Of a stretch of 64,000 bases of DNA, positions 1-11,153 are shown one piece after another. The stretch's first letter is position 1; the number at the start of each line of letters is the position of its first letter. Below the pieces are notes generated by a model. That model saw only the letters and a program-made list of their open reading frames with translations. It was not told where the DNA came from and did not search any database. A program made the translations under genes and the position numbers. Source of the stretch: Bimastos eiseni (taxonomy: Eukaryota > Annelida > Clitellata > Crassiclitellata > Lumbricidae); assembly GCA_959347315.1 (NCBI GenBank), contig OY365806.1, positions 53,001,862 to 53,065,861 of the forward strand, written 5' to 3'.

Positions 1-299
1 CTAAAAAATTCACCAATTTGAAAATAATAATTATATTTAATTTTTCATTTTTATTTCAGTTAAAATTTTAAAGAATAAGTGTATATTTAGTCCCTTTAGA
101 ATATTAAAAGAGTTTGTCGAGCAAAAACAAACCCACAGCAAGAGCCATCCATGCACAGGTAGTTGTATGTTACTATACTTGGATAAAAATATTTAAACAA
201 ATAGAGGGCATAAAATATCATTTTATACGAGTAACTTAGCTAAATAATTAGACCAATATAAAATTGAAATTGACTTAATTATAACCAATAGAAAAAGGT

Positions 300-386
300 G
301 TAAGAGACCTATATTCAACTTCGACCGTAGACGTTCTGCTGATCGAAGATGATGCGGCTGAATTGGTGGCAATGCATCTGTACTGG
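300..386 (-). repeat. Inverted copy of the L1CAM-like Ig3 exon 3' end plus its donor region
   Basis: Read on the minus strand, this stretch matches 4894-4980 (plus strand) with roughly seven mismatches over 86 bases, by eye. It covers the last part of the Ig exon (Y-R-C-I-A motif onward), the exon-intron boundary and about 15 intron bases. Flanking sequence on either side is unrelated, so it is a small ectopic inverted duplication and not a second complete domain. If both copies lie in one pre-mRNA they could pair over the 5' splice site. Confidence 0.85.
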
Positions 387-981
387 AAGAACGAGTGTAT
401 CGGATTATCTTAGCTATGCCAATGACAACTTCTTTTTATTGACCTCAACTTGATTGATTAATTGATTGAGTGATTCATTTGATTGATTCATTGATTGGCT
501 GGCTGATTGATTGATTTACTGCTGACTTTACTGCATTGGTTTACCTCAAAATAAGATTAACTGGGAGGATAATCTCCAAGAAGGACCTTAGAATATTAAT
601 CAAAAAGATTTTTCATTGAAGGCATCAGTTTATTTCAACATTACATTGACCAAAAGAAAATTGAAGGAATAGTATTTACTTAACTGAATTAACTGAATAT
701 TTTCATTAATAGAAATTGAAATACTATTTTATATACTTATATATAATGCAAAACAAATGGACATCAAAACAGATAATTACATAAATGGTAGACCGACAAA
801 AGCATGCAGGACAAACGTGCTTTGTCTGCATGCTTTTGTCCTGAGCGCTTTTGTTATGACGCCTTTCATAATACTTGCTGAGGTCTGTGAGTCATCTCAG
901 ATGATGAATTTAACATGAGTTTGTGTTGAGAAGTTTGTATCAATTGTTTGATGAAACATGTGATCTGTTTTGTCATGTTAG
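387..981. other. Intronic sequence with simple repeat and a foldback hairpin
   Basis: No gene seen. It contains a degenerate TTGATTGA-type simple repeat near 448-520, and a hairpin at 795-840 whose arms of about 20 bp carry one bulged base around a 5-base loop. The arm motif (GACAAAAGCATGCAGG) recurs in the foldback arms at 55.72 and 63.1 kb. The segment ends in an AG acceptor at 980-981. Confidence 0.6.
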
Positions 982-1090
982 GCATTCCAAAGCCATCTGC
1001 TCCAGAGTTGAAGTGGTCCTCGCCAAGTGACACGAAGATGATAACGATAAAACACGAAACGCTAAGAATGAAGTGCATCTTCTCGGGATA
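982..1090 (+). CDS. L1CAM-family receptor, exon for first half of Ig3
   Basis: This 109-bp exon lies between an AG acceptor (980-981) and a GTAAGT donor (1091). It starts in phase 1 and ends in phase 2. It encodes an Ig-type A-B strand segment ending in M-K-C-I-F-S-G, which supplies the first disulfide Cys of an I-set domain. The phase-2 end joins exactly to the exon at 4774, giving a Tyr codon across the splice and the usual G-x-P-x-P run after the Cys. L1CAM-family proteins are neuronal and epithelial adhesion receptors with six Ig domains and four to five FN3 domains. The match to Ig3 is by position and motif. Confidence 0.75.
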
Positions 1091-1689
1091 GTAAGTTTAA
1101 AATGCAATGATATCGATATACTGTCAATTTTGTCTTCTTTGACTTTGTTTTTACTTGCAAATTCTAGTGTATATATTATATATCGAATAATGTATTTGAA
1201 AATAGTAAAATATAATGAAATTGAACAGAAGTATAGTAACTCTGGGGAGCTTCTTCTGATTAATTGATTATTCAAATTGACTGAGAAGAGTTAGTTGGTC
1301 TGATAGACAAATGCGTCTTCAACATCGTTGTGTAACCCCTCTAACAATATCTAGGTATCCTGAAGTACCTCTACTGGTGGTTAAAACATGGAGTATGTTC
1401 GTGCACTCTACTGCTTACTTTGTCCTTCATACTAATCCAACACTAGTTTATAAAATATTTTGTGAATTAAGGTCGATAGTCATTGCAACCTTTTCTGGTT
1501 TGCTGTTTCTAGGACAGAATCTTGTTGATGATGCAGATGTGACTCTGACTCGATACTGAGTCACTTTCTAAAGGCCAATTTCACTGTGGCCAATTTCTTA
1601 CATCAGCTAAACAAAAGTTAAGGCAGATATACAGGTAGCCAATAGAAAAATTCGTCAAGAAACCTATTACAATTGACTTTCCTCTAGAT

Positions 1690-4480
1690 ACACGGAGTCT
1701 TGGCATTCATTGCTATCAGATGTAGCTGTACGCCTATCAACTCCAGCTGAGTATTCTGTCCTTGACAGCCCTTGGGTTGATGAGTCTGCCCCTGACTGCC
1801 AAGGTGGAGGCATTATCATCTACCATCATGACTGCCTTTCTGCCAGAAAGATTGTTCTATGCGAAAAACTGATGACATTTGAGGTATTGACTGCCTCCAT
1901 CTCGTCGTCTCGTGGTCCAACCACACTTGTAGTCATATACAGGCCGGGATCCAAACCAGCAACACCCGCTTTCTTCAATGAACAAACGTTGCTCCTTGAA
2001 CAGTTCGCCCTGTACAATACACATATTGTCATTGTGGGTGATCTAAACCTTCACCTAGAAGACATCAACCAGGCTGAAAAATCTTGAGTTCAGTACAATT
2101 ACTGAACAATTTGGACTTGTACAATATGTTTCAGGGTCCACCCACTGTCAGGGTGGGTGGCTTGATATCTTCATGACGGGGGATGATTCGCCACCAAGTA
2201 ACCTGTTTAGTGTTCATACACCCCCGACACTCTCCGACCATGGCTTAGTCATCGGAGCCATACCCTTCCTCCACCAATCAGTGTACCAAACCATCAGGTT
2301 TGTTCAGGAGTAGAGGATGCTGGACCTTGCATCCTTCGGTGAGGCGTTGCGGGCGCTGCCCCTAGTCGCAGAGCCATCGTTTATGGCTGACTTATGACTT
2401 CTTCCCTGCCTATGAGAATGCTGTGTCAGGCTTGGACTCCTTCCTTCCATTGACGTAACCAGTGGATCCGCTCAAACACCCTATCTCCGTGGTTCGACGC
2501 TTAATGTTGTTCCCTCCACCACCAGTGCCGTCGATTGGAGCGGCTTTACTGCCGGACCCGCTTGCCAGATGATCGAAGGGGTTGGATCTACTTCGAATGG
2601 CATATTATGCATGCATGTTATCGTGACCGAGAGCGGGAGTTCTGGGAGTTCAAAATATCTCAATCAGCAAAGGACCCAAAAAGACTCTAGTCCACCTTCA
2701 ACAGCCTGTTGGGTCGACGTGGGTCTGGATGCTCCAAAGCACCCCCGACTTCACCGCTGATGCCTTTGAAAAACACTGTACCACCAAAATTCAATCTGTC
2801 GGAGCTGACACCTCTGGCTTGTCAATCCAATCGAATACATCTCTACTGACTGCACTCTAACGACCTTAAAATGAGGTAACTTCTGCTGAACTATGGACCA
2901 TCATCAAGTCTTCTGCTGCAAAGTCATGTGAACTTGACCCCCTACCAACGTTCTTGCTGCGGGAGTTCATTGAGGATCTTCTTTCGCTACTCACCTGCCT
3001 CTGTAACCTCTCTGAGGGAGTATCGCCTGCATCTCAGAAGCGCTCATTGGTGTTTCCGGCCATTAAACGAGAAGGTCTGGAAGGCTCAGATCCAGCTAAC
3101 TATCGACTGATTTAAAATGTGTCATTTGTCTCTAAAATAATTGAGAAAATTGTTGCTGGACAATTACACCATTATTTAAATGTAAATGATCTGCTGCCCT
3201 CATCACAGTCGGGGTTCCGTAGAAATCATTCAACTGAGACCCTGTTGGTCCGCCTAATATCGACTATTTACAGTGCTATTGACCATTCTCAAGTTACACT
3301 ATTAGCGTTGCTTGATGTTTAGTGCTGCTTTTGACTGTGTTGATCATGACATTTTCTGGCTCTGTTTTTCAGTTTCCTTTGGCGTTATTGGCCAACCACT
3401 TGAGTGGCTCCGCTTGTTCCTAGGTGAACACGCTTCTTGCGTCATCTTTGGGTAATCCAGGTCCAAATGGGCTCCTGCCCCTTTTGGTTTGCCCCAGGGT
3501 TCTGTTTTGGGCCCTCTACTTTATATTTTATACACATCCGACATTGGTGTGCTTCTTTTTTCCTGTGGGGTCCTAAATCTGCTTTATGCCGATGACACAC
3601 AACCCTATCTACATGGTTCTGCCTCTCAAGCGGCTGTCCTTGTTCAAACCATGCAAGTAGCAATTGACTCACTAAAGTCCTGGATGTTGAACAACTGACT
3701 CCGACTCAACCCTACTAAAACTGAATTTATCTGGCTTGGGACTCAGCAACAACTGGCAAAGATTGACTTAGGTTCACTCTCTGCTGATTTTCCCTTCTTT
3801 ACTTTCGCCACATCTCTCCTTTGCCCAGCATGTTAACTCAGTAACTCGCAGCTGTTTTTACCAGTTGCGTCAACTTCGGGTTGTCTCCCGTTCCCTCTCT
3901 GCTAGTTCTGCAGCTACTCTTGTCCATGCTTTCGTCACGAGTCGTCTTGACCACTGCTCAACCTTATACGCTGGCGTTGCACGTGGTAGGATTGGGCAGC
4001 TTGAGAGAGTTCATCAGGCTTGTACTTGTCTGATAGGGGCATCTCCAAGACTGTCCACGTGTCCGCTTATATGCGGGATATTTTACATTGGTTACCCATT
4101 CCCCAGCGCATGCATTTCGGATTTCTTCCCTTGTGTGGTGCTGCATTTGTGGTGCAGCACCTACTTACCTTAGGGAGCTATGCTGTCCTGTTGCCTGTAT
4201 TAGAAACGCTGGCAGGATGCTGTGTTCTGCCTCACAGGGTCTTCTTTATGTCCCTTTCTCTAGGACCTCTACGATGCAGTATCGTGCTTTTTCAGTTGTG
4301 GGCCCAATCGCTTGGAATAACCTTCCATTGGATCTTCGACTCTTACTTAAGAACTCTCTACCCTATTTTTATTCCACTCTGAAAACTGTCTTATATGGCC
4401 AAGTGTGGACCAAGAGTGAATCTGAGTAGATTTATTGAAGAAGTGCTATATTAAGTTTCATTGATTGATTGATTGATTGG
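1690..4480 (+). mobile_element. CR1-like non-LTR retrotransposon, degenerate, inside the Ig3 intron
   Basis: Broken reading frames on the plus strand follow CR1 order. An endonuclease part runs from about 1710 to 2087 and includes an I-V-G-D-L-N-L-H motif. A reverse transcriptase part runs from about 3119 to 3698 and includes P-S-S-Q-S-G-F-R, P-Q-G-S-V-L-G-P and an intact Y-A-D-D catalytic motif. A C-terminal tail at about 3865-4429 includes R-A-F-S-V-V-G-P. The element ends in an ATTG repeat at 4460-4480, typical of this clade. Several stops and frameshifts make it non-functional. It sits between the two exons encoding Ig3. Confidence 0.85.
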
Positions 4481-4773
4481 AATAATTATTCTAGACATTT
4501 TGGTCCTGGCTCATGTGCTGAAGAGTTCAAGTTAGTCGAGCGAGTGCAGGTTGAACGATTATGACCAAGCTTTTACCGACTTGAAGATTTAGATGGATAA
4601 GTGATAGGTAGCTAAACAATGGGGAAGAACTTGGTGTATATTGTCCGAAGTTCCTAAACTAATTCCGAACTTAAACGAAAAAACTGTTCTTTGTTTACAA
4701 AATTTGAATATGTGTACAAGTCTCGGTTGATTTGTTTGATTTCTAGAGATTCTCTATATATTTCTGTGTCTAG

Positions 4774-4960
4774 TCCTACTCCAACGGTGACTTGAGAGCG
4801 GTTGGATAGAGCCGGAGGAGACCGGATGACGTTTCCGTTTGAGAGTTTTGGCCAAGAACTGTTGATTGATAGAGTAGACCCAGAAGACTCTGGACAGTAC
4901 AGATGCATTGCCAATAATTCAGCCGCACCTTCTTCGATCAGCAGAACGTTTACGGTCGAA
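4774..4960 (+). CDS. L1CAM-family receptor, exon for second half of Ig3, with an in-frame TGA
   Basis: A pyrimidine-rich acceptor (TAG at 4771-4773) precedes the exon, which starts in phase 2 and matches the exon ending at 1090. It carries the second half of an Ig domain, including D-P-E-D-S-G-Q-Y-R-C. The expected invariant Trp after T-P-T-V-T is a TGA stop at 4793-4795, one base from TGG. The best end is after GAA at 4960 with donor GTTTAA, which is phase 0. The best acceptor of the next exon (6422) is phase 1; an alternative AG at 6404-6405 would restore phase 0. The stop could be a real mutation, an edited codon or a sequence error. Confidence 0.7.
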
Positions 4961-5179
4961 GTTTAATGTAGGTCTCTTACTTATTTTACTGGAGCATATT
5001 CTGTAAAATTTGGAATCATATTAATTACACCAATCCATAAGTGAGGAAGAGGATGACTCTTAGCCACCATCATATGCCGGGGCTAAGAAAATTATGATAG
5101 CTAACATTTCATGCTCATTGTTGCCAGTCAAGCTAGCTAAAGGAATTGCTGTTCATCTGACATAGTTGTATCATAGTCT

Positions 5180-5180
<1 letters not shown>

Positions 5181-5257
<77 letters not shown>

Positions 5258-5271
5258 TACACATATACACT
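5181..5271. repeat. TA/CA microsatellite
   Basis: Alternating TA with embedded ACACAC runs. Confidence 0.95.
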
Positions 5272-5580
5272 TAAGATGCAAATAAGCTGCATCTGTGACA
5301 ACTTGTCTAATTTGAATAAACGAATATTGTTACTATTATGAACTAGAGGATTGCAAGATGATTATAAACAATATAATTTTAAAATGTGTTTTACCCTTGA
5401 AATCAACCTGTGGGCTGCATTTAAGCGGGCCACGCATTTATAATTATTAATTTCACGCACAAATTGTTTTAAAACCGTCTTTGGCATGCCATCCACTGAA
5501 TTGAAATGAATCTAGTTCATAGGGAAAAAAATAGCCACTTCACCTACTGAGCTGAAAGGAATTTAGTTAATAGCATAAGA

Positions 5581-5906
5581 CTGCATTCCCAATCTTTTTT
5601 GACTGTGTAACCCTTTTGAGCTCAAATTTCTTGGCAGAACCCTGTCCAAAACTAAACATATTCTGTTGAGAATTATGGGTTTAGGTTTAGATTAGCTTAA
5701 TTATAACACAAATATCAGTGATATAGGAATTCTTTTGCAGATAAAGTTATATACAGATGTTAAGCAAAAAACCTCCTATTAATAATTTGTATAATTTATT
5801 TTAAATTGTTTGATGCCTATTGTTCGCACCGAAAGTTTTCCACGGAACCCTTGCCTTCAACTTACGGAAACCTAGGGTTCCGCGAAACACAGTTTAGAAA
5901 ACACTG
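5581..5906. mobile_element. hAT-like non-autonomous element
   Basis: The right end, read inverted, begins CAGTGTTTTCTAAAC, a typical hAT-type terminus. The left end is a weaker match to it. The flanking octamers GCATAAGA (5573-5580) and GCATAAAT (5907-5914) look like a diverged 8-bp target duplication. No coding capacity. Confidence 0.5.
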
Positions 5907-6421
5907 GCATAAATAATTATTGTAGATGGCATTGCAAAGTGTTCTCTTCATGACATCTTGGTTTGTTTGTTATTGTTATGGTCAATTAGCATCTACTGAC
6001 GATGACGCACCAAAGCCAACCCATAAACAAGTCAATATCCAAGGGATCACTCCATGGCAAGAAAGAGAGATGGCCTCACGTAAATAAACAGTACGAAACA
6101 GTTAGACTTAAGTTGAGCATGAAATAGCGAAAGCAGAACTAGCAAACACAAAAAGAGAATTCCAGAAGGTTTACTCTCCGCACTTGTTCGCCCATATGAC
6201 GTTGAATAGTGATGAGATGGCGTTGAATAGGAATGAGATGCCTTTGAATGGTAACGAGATGATGTTGATAGTAATGAAACTGAGGAAACTCTGATGACAG
6301 ATTTTAAACACGGTGGTTGACTTAGGGTATATATTGAGTACAGAGAACTGACAAATGAGCAAGTATGTGAATGATTCAGTGATTTTGAAGCGGTTTGGCA
6401 CACAGTTGGTGGTTTTTGTAG

Positions 6422-6559
6422 CTCCTCCATACTGGCGAAATGGGGAAACACCAAAAAATGTAATTGTTGCGGAGGATGAAGGTGCCTCATTCTTGGGCAT
6501 TGCCGATGGATATCCAAAGCCAGTGATTTCGTGGAGCGTGGATGGAGAACTTCTGGAAA
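6422..6559 (+). CDS. L1CAM-family receptor, exon for first half of Ig4
   Basis: The exon runs from a TTTTTGTAG acceptor to a GTAAGT donor, phase 1 at both ends, 138 bp. It begins with a P-P-Y-W motif, the hallmark of L1CAM/neurofascin/NrCAM Ig4, and has G-Y-P-K-P-V-I-S-W, so the core Trp is present. The residue that should be the first disulfide Cys is Gly (GGC) in F-L-G-I-A-D-G; the usual pattern is L-x-C-x-A-x-G. The partner Cys is present in the next exon. An alternative upstream acceptor at 6404-6405 would add five residues. Confidence 0.85.
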
Positions 6560-7438
6560 GTAAGTGATTGTAGATTTACAAATGGAAATTCATTGACAAT
6601 GAAGTTGAATTGTTATGCATTGTGATAATAATAATAATAATAATAATTATTATAATAACGCCGATTTATAAGGCGTCATAAACGCAGCCCTAACCACTAC
6701 AAAGGTGCCGTGCAACCTAAACGGAAAGTCAGCAGTCCTTGGAAAACAGGAACACTCTCAACTGAGTTTTGAAGGAGTCTTTTTGGGATAAATATTTGTA
6801 GGTGAATAGAAATCTTTTTGAACATGATTGTGGATTAATGTTTTTGATTCATTTTGAGAGTTCTTCTGTAGGGTTGTGCTGTTGTAATCTGTACCTCAGC
6901 ATTTTTGTGGCAGCTTTGAAATACCTCATTAAAGCTTTTTTGCTTTAAGCTAACTGATGTTTGCGTTCTGAAGGACAATGTATTTAAATAATGATCATGT
7001 AGTTATTCATTGTGTAGAGACCTTGATCAAGTCATTTGCAAATTCTGCACCAACTGCTACCTCCATTCCTCCAACCAACCACCACTCCCTCTCTGCCATG
7101 AGCCCATGACCACATAATCCCACTAACCGACAGCCTGATATGCAAAACATTTGTTGTTAGTTTGTTATGCACTTTTGATTGTGTTTGTTTGATGTCTGTT
7201 TACCAAAGTGCGATTGGCAATTGGTTAATAAAGAATCTACTTACTTACTATATCGAAGTTCTTTGGTATGTTCTGAAGTTTGGAAGGCTTTTATATATAT
7301 CAAATACGTTACTAACCTAATCTGCATTCCTCTTCTTACTCTGTTCCTCCTACAAACTGACTATCTTGGTGAGTTGAGCCCTGGTCTGCACACCCCTCTA
7401 ATCAACACGCAATACAGAGTGATGGGGTTTACTTGTAG
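6560..7438. other. Intron within Ig4, with retroposon fragments
   Basis: It holds an AAT repeat (about 6627-6652) followed by a GATTTATAAGGCG-type sequence like those seen at 40.2 and 54.5 kb, probably the inverted 3' end of a LINE/SINE family. An AATAAAG plus CTTACTTACT tail near 7230-7250 resembles a retroposon 3' end that recurs at 24.46 kb. No exon seen. Confidence 0.45.
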
Positions 7439-7582
7439 AGCTTTCTCCAGATCCACGAAGTGTTGTCAATGCCACTCACTTAACATTCGTCAATCTGACG
7501 TCAGCTGACACGAAGGTTATACAGTGCAATGCAGAAAACAACCACGGATTCAAAATTGCCAATGCTTACCTGGTGGTTAAAG
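7439..7582 (+). CDS. L1CAM-family receptor, exon for second half of Ig4
   Basis: This 144-bp exon, phase 1 at both ends, lies between a TTTACTTGTAG acceptor and a GTAAGA donor. It encodes a strand-C' to G segment with T-H-L-T-F-V-N-L, then D-T-K-V-I-Q-C-N-A-E-N-N-H-G, which is the usual L1-family Ig4 ending (Q-C-N-A-x-N-x-H-G). It joins in frame to the exon ending at 6559. The Cys here lacks its partner because of the Gly in the preceding exon. Confidence 0.88.
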
Positions 7583-9139
7583 GTAAGATTTATGAATTTA
7601 CCTTGATTCCAGTGTAGCAAGGGGGGAAGTCTTTTTACTGATCATATTATTCGGAAGTTGAGCTGAGAGTGTTTCTGTATTTGAGTTTGACAGGGCGTAA
7701 TGTCAATTCCTGTTACTCTACAGTTTATTATGATAAGGCAAGGTTAAGCATGGTTGGTTAGGGATGAAAATGTTAATGTTCTATCTGATTCATAAAAATT
7801 GTCCTTGGAGGCATGGTGGTGGTGCAGTTGAATCTTTCAGTTGCATTAGGTGAAGATATTCAACAATTGTGAAGTGCTTGATTTTATTCTAATTAATTAT
7901 CTTATAGTGCCAATTAGTCATCCATTTTGACTTTCAAAGTTTCATTTTCTTCAATTCCTCAAGTGACTAAGTGAAAATAAAGGTTGGTTCTGCCAGTGGT
8001 TTAGGGAAAATCATTTCTCTTATTGTATCTTTTTGTTCCTATGGTTTGGATTGCCATGGTCCAACCCCAAGCATTTGTCTGCATTGGCCCCCCCCTCATT
8101 GCAGAACTCCCTCCTTCCCTCCCTCCCTCAGCTCACTCTACGATTCTCCCTGCTTCTCTTCGCAATTTTAACTTTTGTCTTTTCTCTCTGGTTTTTTCAT
8201 TGGGGTAACCACTGATTTATCTTGACACAAGAGACGTTTTAGAAATTATTTAATATGATACAATATCTTTATGCATTGTATTGTATGCATAACATTGCAA
8301 CTGTGTATTCATTACAAAGATTTATATAAGACCCTTTCAAGGTCACTACCCCGGAGCATTCACGACCCAGCCCGGCTGAAGAGAGCGGCTCTAAAGCTAC
8401 TATGAAACCCATCTGAAGAAACCCTAGGCATTAGATGTAATGATAATGGGAGCCCGTTTTATGCCATAGGGCCAACTACAGAGAAAATGTGATGCTGTCT
8501 AATTGCAGTTCCAGTGTAGGGGAACAAGGGGTTCATGCTGTGGGAAGAGCAGAGAGCACGACGTCCCTGCATGCCCACAGGAAAGCAACAGGTCCCTTGT
8601 AAATATGGTGTTGAAAAGTTTTGTTGATGTTTGTTTGGGAATTTTATTCTATAAAAGTTGTTACTGTGTCGTGTGAGAGTTAGCATGTGGATAAATGAAA
8701 TGAACTAGTACAGCGAGTGAATGATGAAGTTGAGTAAATGAGTGCAGTTCTCTGTGGCCATCAAAACTGTATCTGTCTGTGCAATTTTTTGCTGTTTCCT
8801 CAAGAGAGCAACATCAGAGGTGTTCCATCTATCACTCTTTGATCAAATGCCACACTTGACTGTATCAGACTTTATTGTAGCTAGATAATATACCATTTGA
8901 CTGCTATGCAGTCATGGCTGGTGTGCTTCACTGCCAAGCTGTGTGAAATTGTTTTTAAGTAGAGTAGCTACGTTAATGTCCAGTTTATCAAAGTTTGGAG
9001 TTTGCATTCTTTGACTTTATTCATGAATCTCACAGTGCTAAAACTTTCTCGGATTTCTCGAAGGTTTAAAGTTATGCATAGAACGACCTTGTTGATCTAT
9101 CTGGCTTACCAACACATGGGCTTGTGCTTCATTTTTAAG
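7583..9139. other. Intron in which the first half of Ig5 would be expected
   Basis: I searched for an exon with a P-P-x-I/V start and an L-x-C motif and found none on the plus strand. The segment holds a pyrimidine-rich stretch (about 8080-8200) and the minus-strand CR1 tail at 8330-8690. Confidence 0.4.
8330..8690 (-). mobile_element. CR1-like LINE 3' tail fragment
   Basis: On the minus strand it encodes the end of a CR1-type RT protein, with I-F-S-V-V-G-P, then continues into an untranslated tail resembling those at 39.2 and 40.2 kb. 5' truncated and inserted opposite to the host gene. Confidence 0.6.
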
Positions 9140-9229
9140 GTGCGTTGGTGGAGGATAGTTTCGTATATAACTGTACAGCTCTGAACAAATTTGGAATTGA
9201 TACAACAGGTGGTCATCTGATTGTTCGAG
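9140..9229 (+). CDS. L1CAM-family receptor, exon for end of Ig5
   Basis: A 90-bp exon, phase 1 at both ends, with acceptor TTTTTAAG and donor GTAACC. It encodes the F-G strand end of an Ig domain, E-D-S-F-V-Y-N-C-T-A-L-N-K-F-G, then T-G-G-H-L-I-V-R. It contains only the second Cys; the exon with the first half was not found. Order between Ig4 and Ig6 implies Ig5. Confidence 0.75.
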
Positions 9230-9818
9230 GTAACCTTTTCATTTCTATCTTATCTAAATCTTTCTGAATTTTTCATGTGAAAATATGTTTTACTTAAAGC
9301 TGCAGAAATAATTTTTTTATGGTAATCCTTCATGCATGGAAGATTTGAGGTAATCTCTTAGATTTCAATTGCTTGATTTAGCACTTCTGAGGGACCTACT
9401 TGGGAGTCTTGTGCATGACCTAGTTAGGAATCTTTTGTGTGACCTAATTGGGAATCTTGTGCATAAAAGGACTGGATGAAACATATTCAGTCCTGATCTC
9501 ATTAATAGTTTCCAGAAAGTTTAATAATAATAATAATCTTCGTTTAAATATATTCAAACTGTATTGTAGCCACAGTTACAAGGTATGGTACTTTTAATTG
9601 ATGACAATTATTAAACTGTCTTTAAATGAACTGTTGAGTTAATCTTAAATTCTTAAATACAAAGATGTTGAACAAGGTCTGCCTGCTAATAAATGATGAC
9701 ACAATGATAGGAAGTAAGTTGAATTGTAGAAAGCGAATATTTATACTGTCTGTCAAGTGTCTAGGTATCGCAATGATCGCCAATCATCGCTTATGCATTA
9801 AATGATTATTTATTTTAG
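9230..9818. other. Intron with a three-copy tandem repeat
   Basis: Near 9390-9470 a unit of about 24-26 bp (GACCTAnTTGGGAnTCTTGTG) is repeated three times with small changes. An AAT microsatellite lies at 9524-9537. No exon seen. Confidence 0.5.
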
Positions 9819-10112
9819 AAAAAACACAGATCATTGTTCCTCCAAAAACTCAGATGGCGATTGCCCAATCGAATATAACACTTGAGTGCACAGTTGAGAC
9901 CGATCCAGAGGAGATGGATCAGCTCCGAGTGGATTGGCTCAAGGACGGAATTCCAATCAACTTCACGGCTGAGTTGGGTCGGGTCTTCCATAATCCACTA
10001 GACAATTCGCTGATGATCAGGAACTCGTCGGTCCTCGACTCCGGCACCTATACCTGCAACGCTTCAAATGGGGTGGACTCTGATCGATACTCTGCAGATG
10101 TCACGATCACGG
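9819..10112 (+). CDS. L1CAM-family receptor, exon for complete Ig6
   Basis: A single 294-bp exon, phase 1 at both ends (acceptor TATTTTAG, donor GTGAAT), encodes a whole Ig domain. It shows N-I-T-L-E-C-T-V, then R-V-D-W-L-K-D-G-I-P-I, and S-G-T-Y-T-C-N-A-S, so both Cys and the core Trp are present. A T-D-P-E-E insert before the Trp is usual for L1-family Ig6. Three N-x-S/T sites suggest glycosylation. This is the best-preserved domain of the gene here. Confidence 0.9.
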
Positions 10113-11153
10113 GTGAATATTGCTAGAATTGTCTTCCAAGACTTCCTTCTTCTGCATTCTTGCAACAGGGACAGAGTTTTATAATTGTTAAACTGTTGTG
10201 TGTTCAAAGTGGATTAACCATTCAGCACCTAGAAGCCCTGGCAATTGTTCAGTGAGCTTATTAGAAAATGCTTCAGCACTACATACAGCTTTGGTTCAGA
10301 CATAATTGTCAGAATATTCATACTATTGAATGAATAAACCACCGAGGAATTTGGGGCACTGAAAACTGAACTAGAGATATATTAACAGAAAATGTTTATC
10401 CTAAGGAAACAGTGCAGCTTTTGTGGATCTATCCTGTATGCGCTATGCTAGACCGTTGGCCAGGGGCATTGAATTCTCTCCCTACCTGTGCTGCATTCTT
10501 CCTTGCGTGTGTTATGAGAAGCAAACGAAAGCAAAAGAAAGTAGTTATATTGAGTGTTTCCTGATTGCTCCCTCAGTTTTTAATTCACCATTAAGTTGTG
10601 TCAAGATTACTTTGTACCTTTCACAAATATAAATACCACAAAAGCCACAGAAGGCATTTTAATTCTCTGCCGCTGGTTGTACTCTGCCAGTGCCTGGATA
10701 AAGGAGGAAGGCGACGCCAATGGTCTATGTTATCACGCAGTGTAGTTAAAGTTTAACTGCAGCGACCTAGAAGACATTTAAACTGATCAATTCATCATTG
10801 TGATAATAGTGATGGTAACTGTGAATTTATGTAGTGCCACTTCTTCAAACAAGACTCATCAGATATTTTTTCATGAAATTGTAAGTAAGTAAATTAGTAG
10901 CCTTTATTTGTATCTTACAAGTGCACATGCATTGCATTGCATCGCATACTGTACAATTACATGCATTTTTAAAACAAACAACTACAGGAGCAGATTAAAA
11001 AGTCACGCGTGCACAGTTAAATTATAACTAAGTATGCATCGATTAACTTGACTGCTTCTAAACAATTTGCATTTAGCATAAGGCAGTATGAAGGGATGTC
11101 TTCTACAATTTGCCTGGTTGCATTTTGTTTGTTGAAACTTGAAATGATTTCAG
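10113..11153. other. Intron between Ig6 and FN3-1 exons
   Basis: No exon recognised. A TAAGTAAGTAAA run at 10882-10894 followed by an inverted AATAAA-type tail suggests the minus-strand 3' end of the (ACTT)n-tailed retroposon family. Confidence 0.45.

Larger units (their letters stand above)
4981..6421. other. Intron between Ig3 and Ig4 exons
   Basis: No coding exon recognised. It contains a TA/CA microsatellite and a hAT-like non-autonomous element, listed separately. The remainder is unique AT-rich sequence. Confidence 0.5.

Noticed and set aside
107..169. Possible short exon (ILKEFVEQKQTHSKSHPCT) with AG and GT ends, upstream of Ig3
   Set aside because: The linker between Ig2 and Ig3 is poorly conserved, no Ig motif is present, and the acceptor is ordinary; too weak to list.
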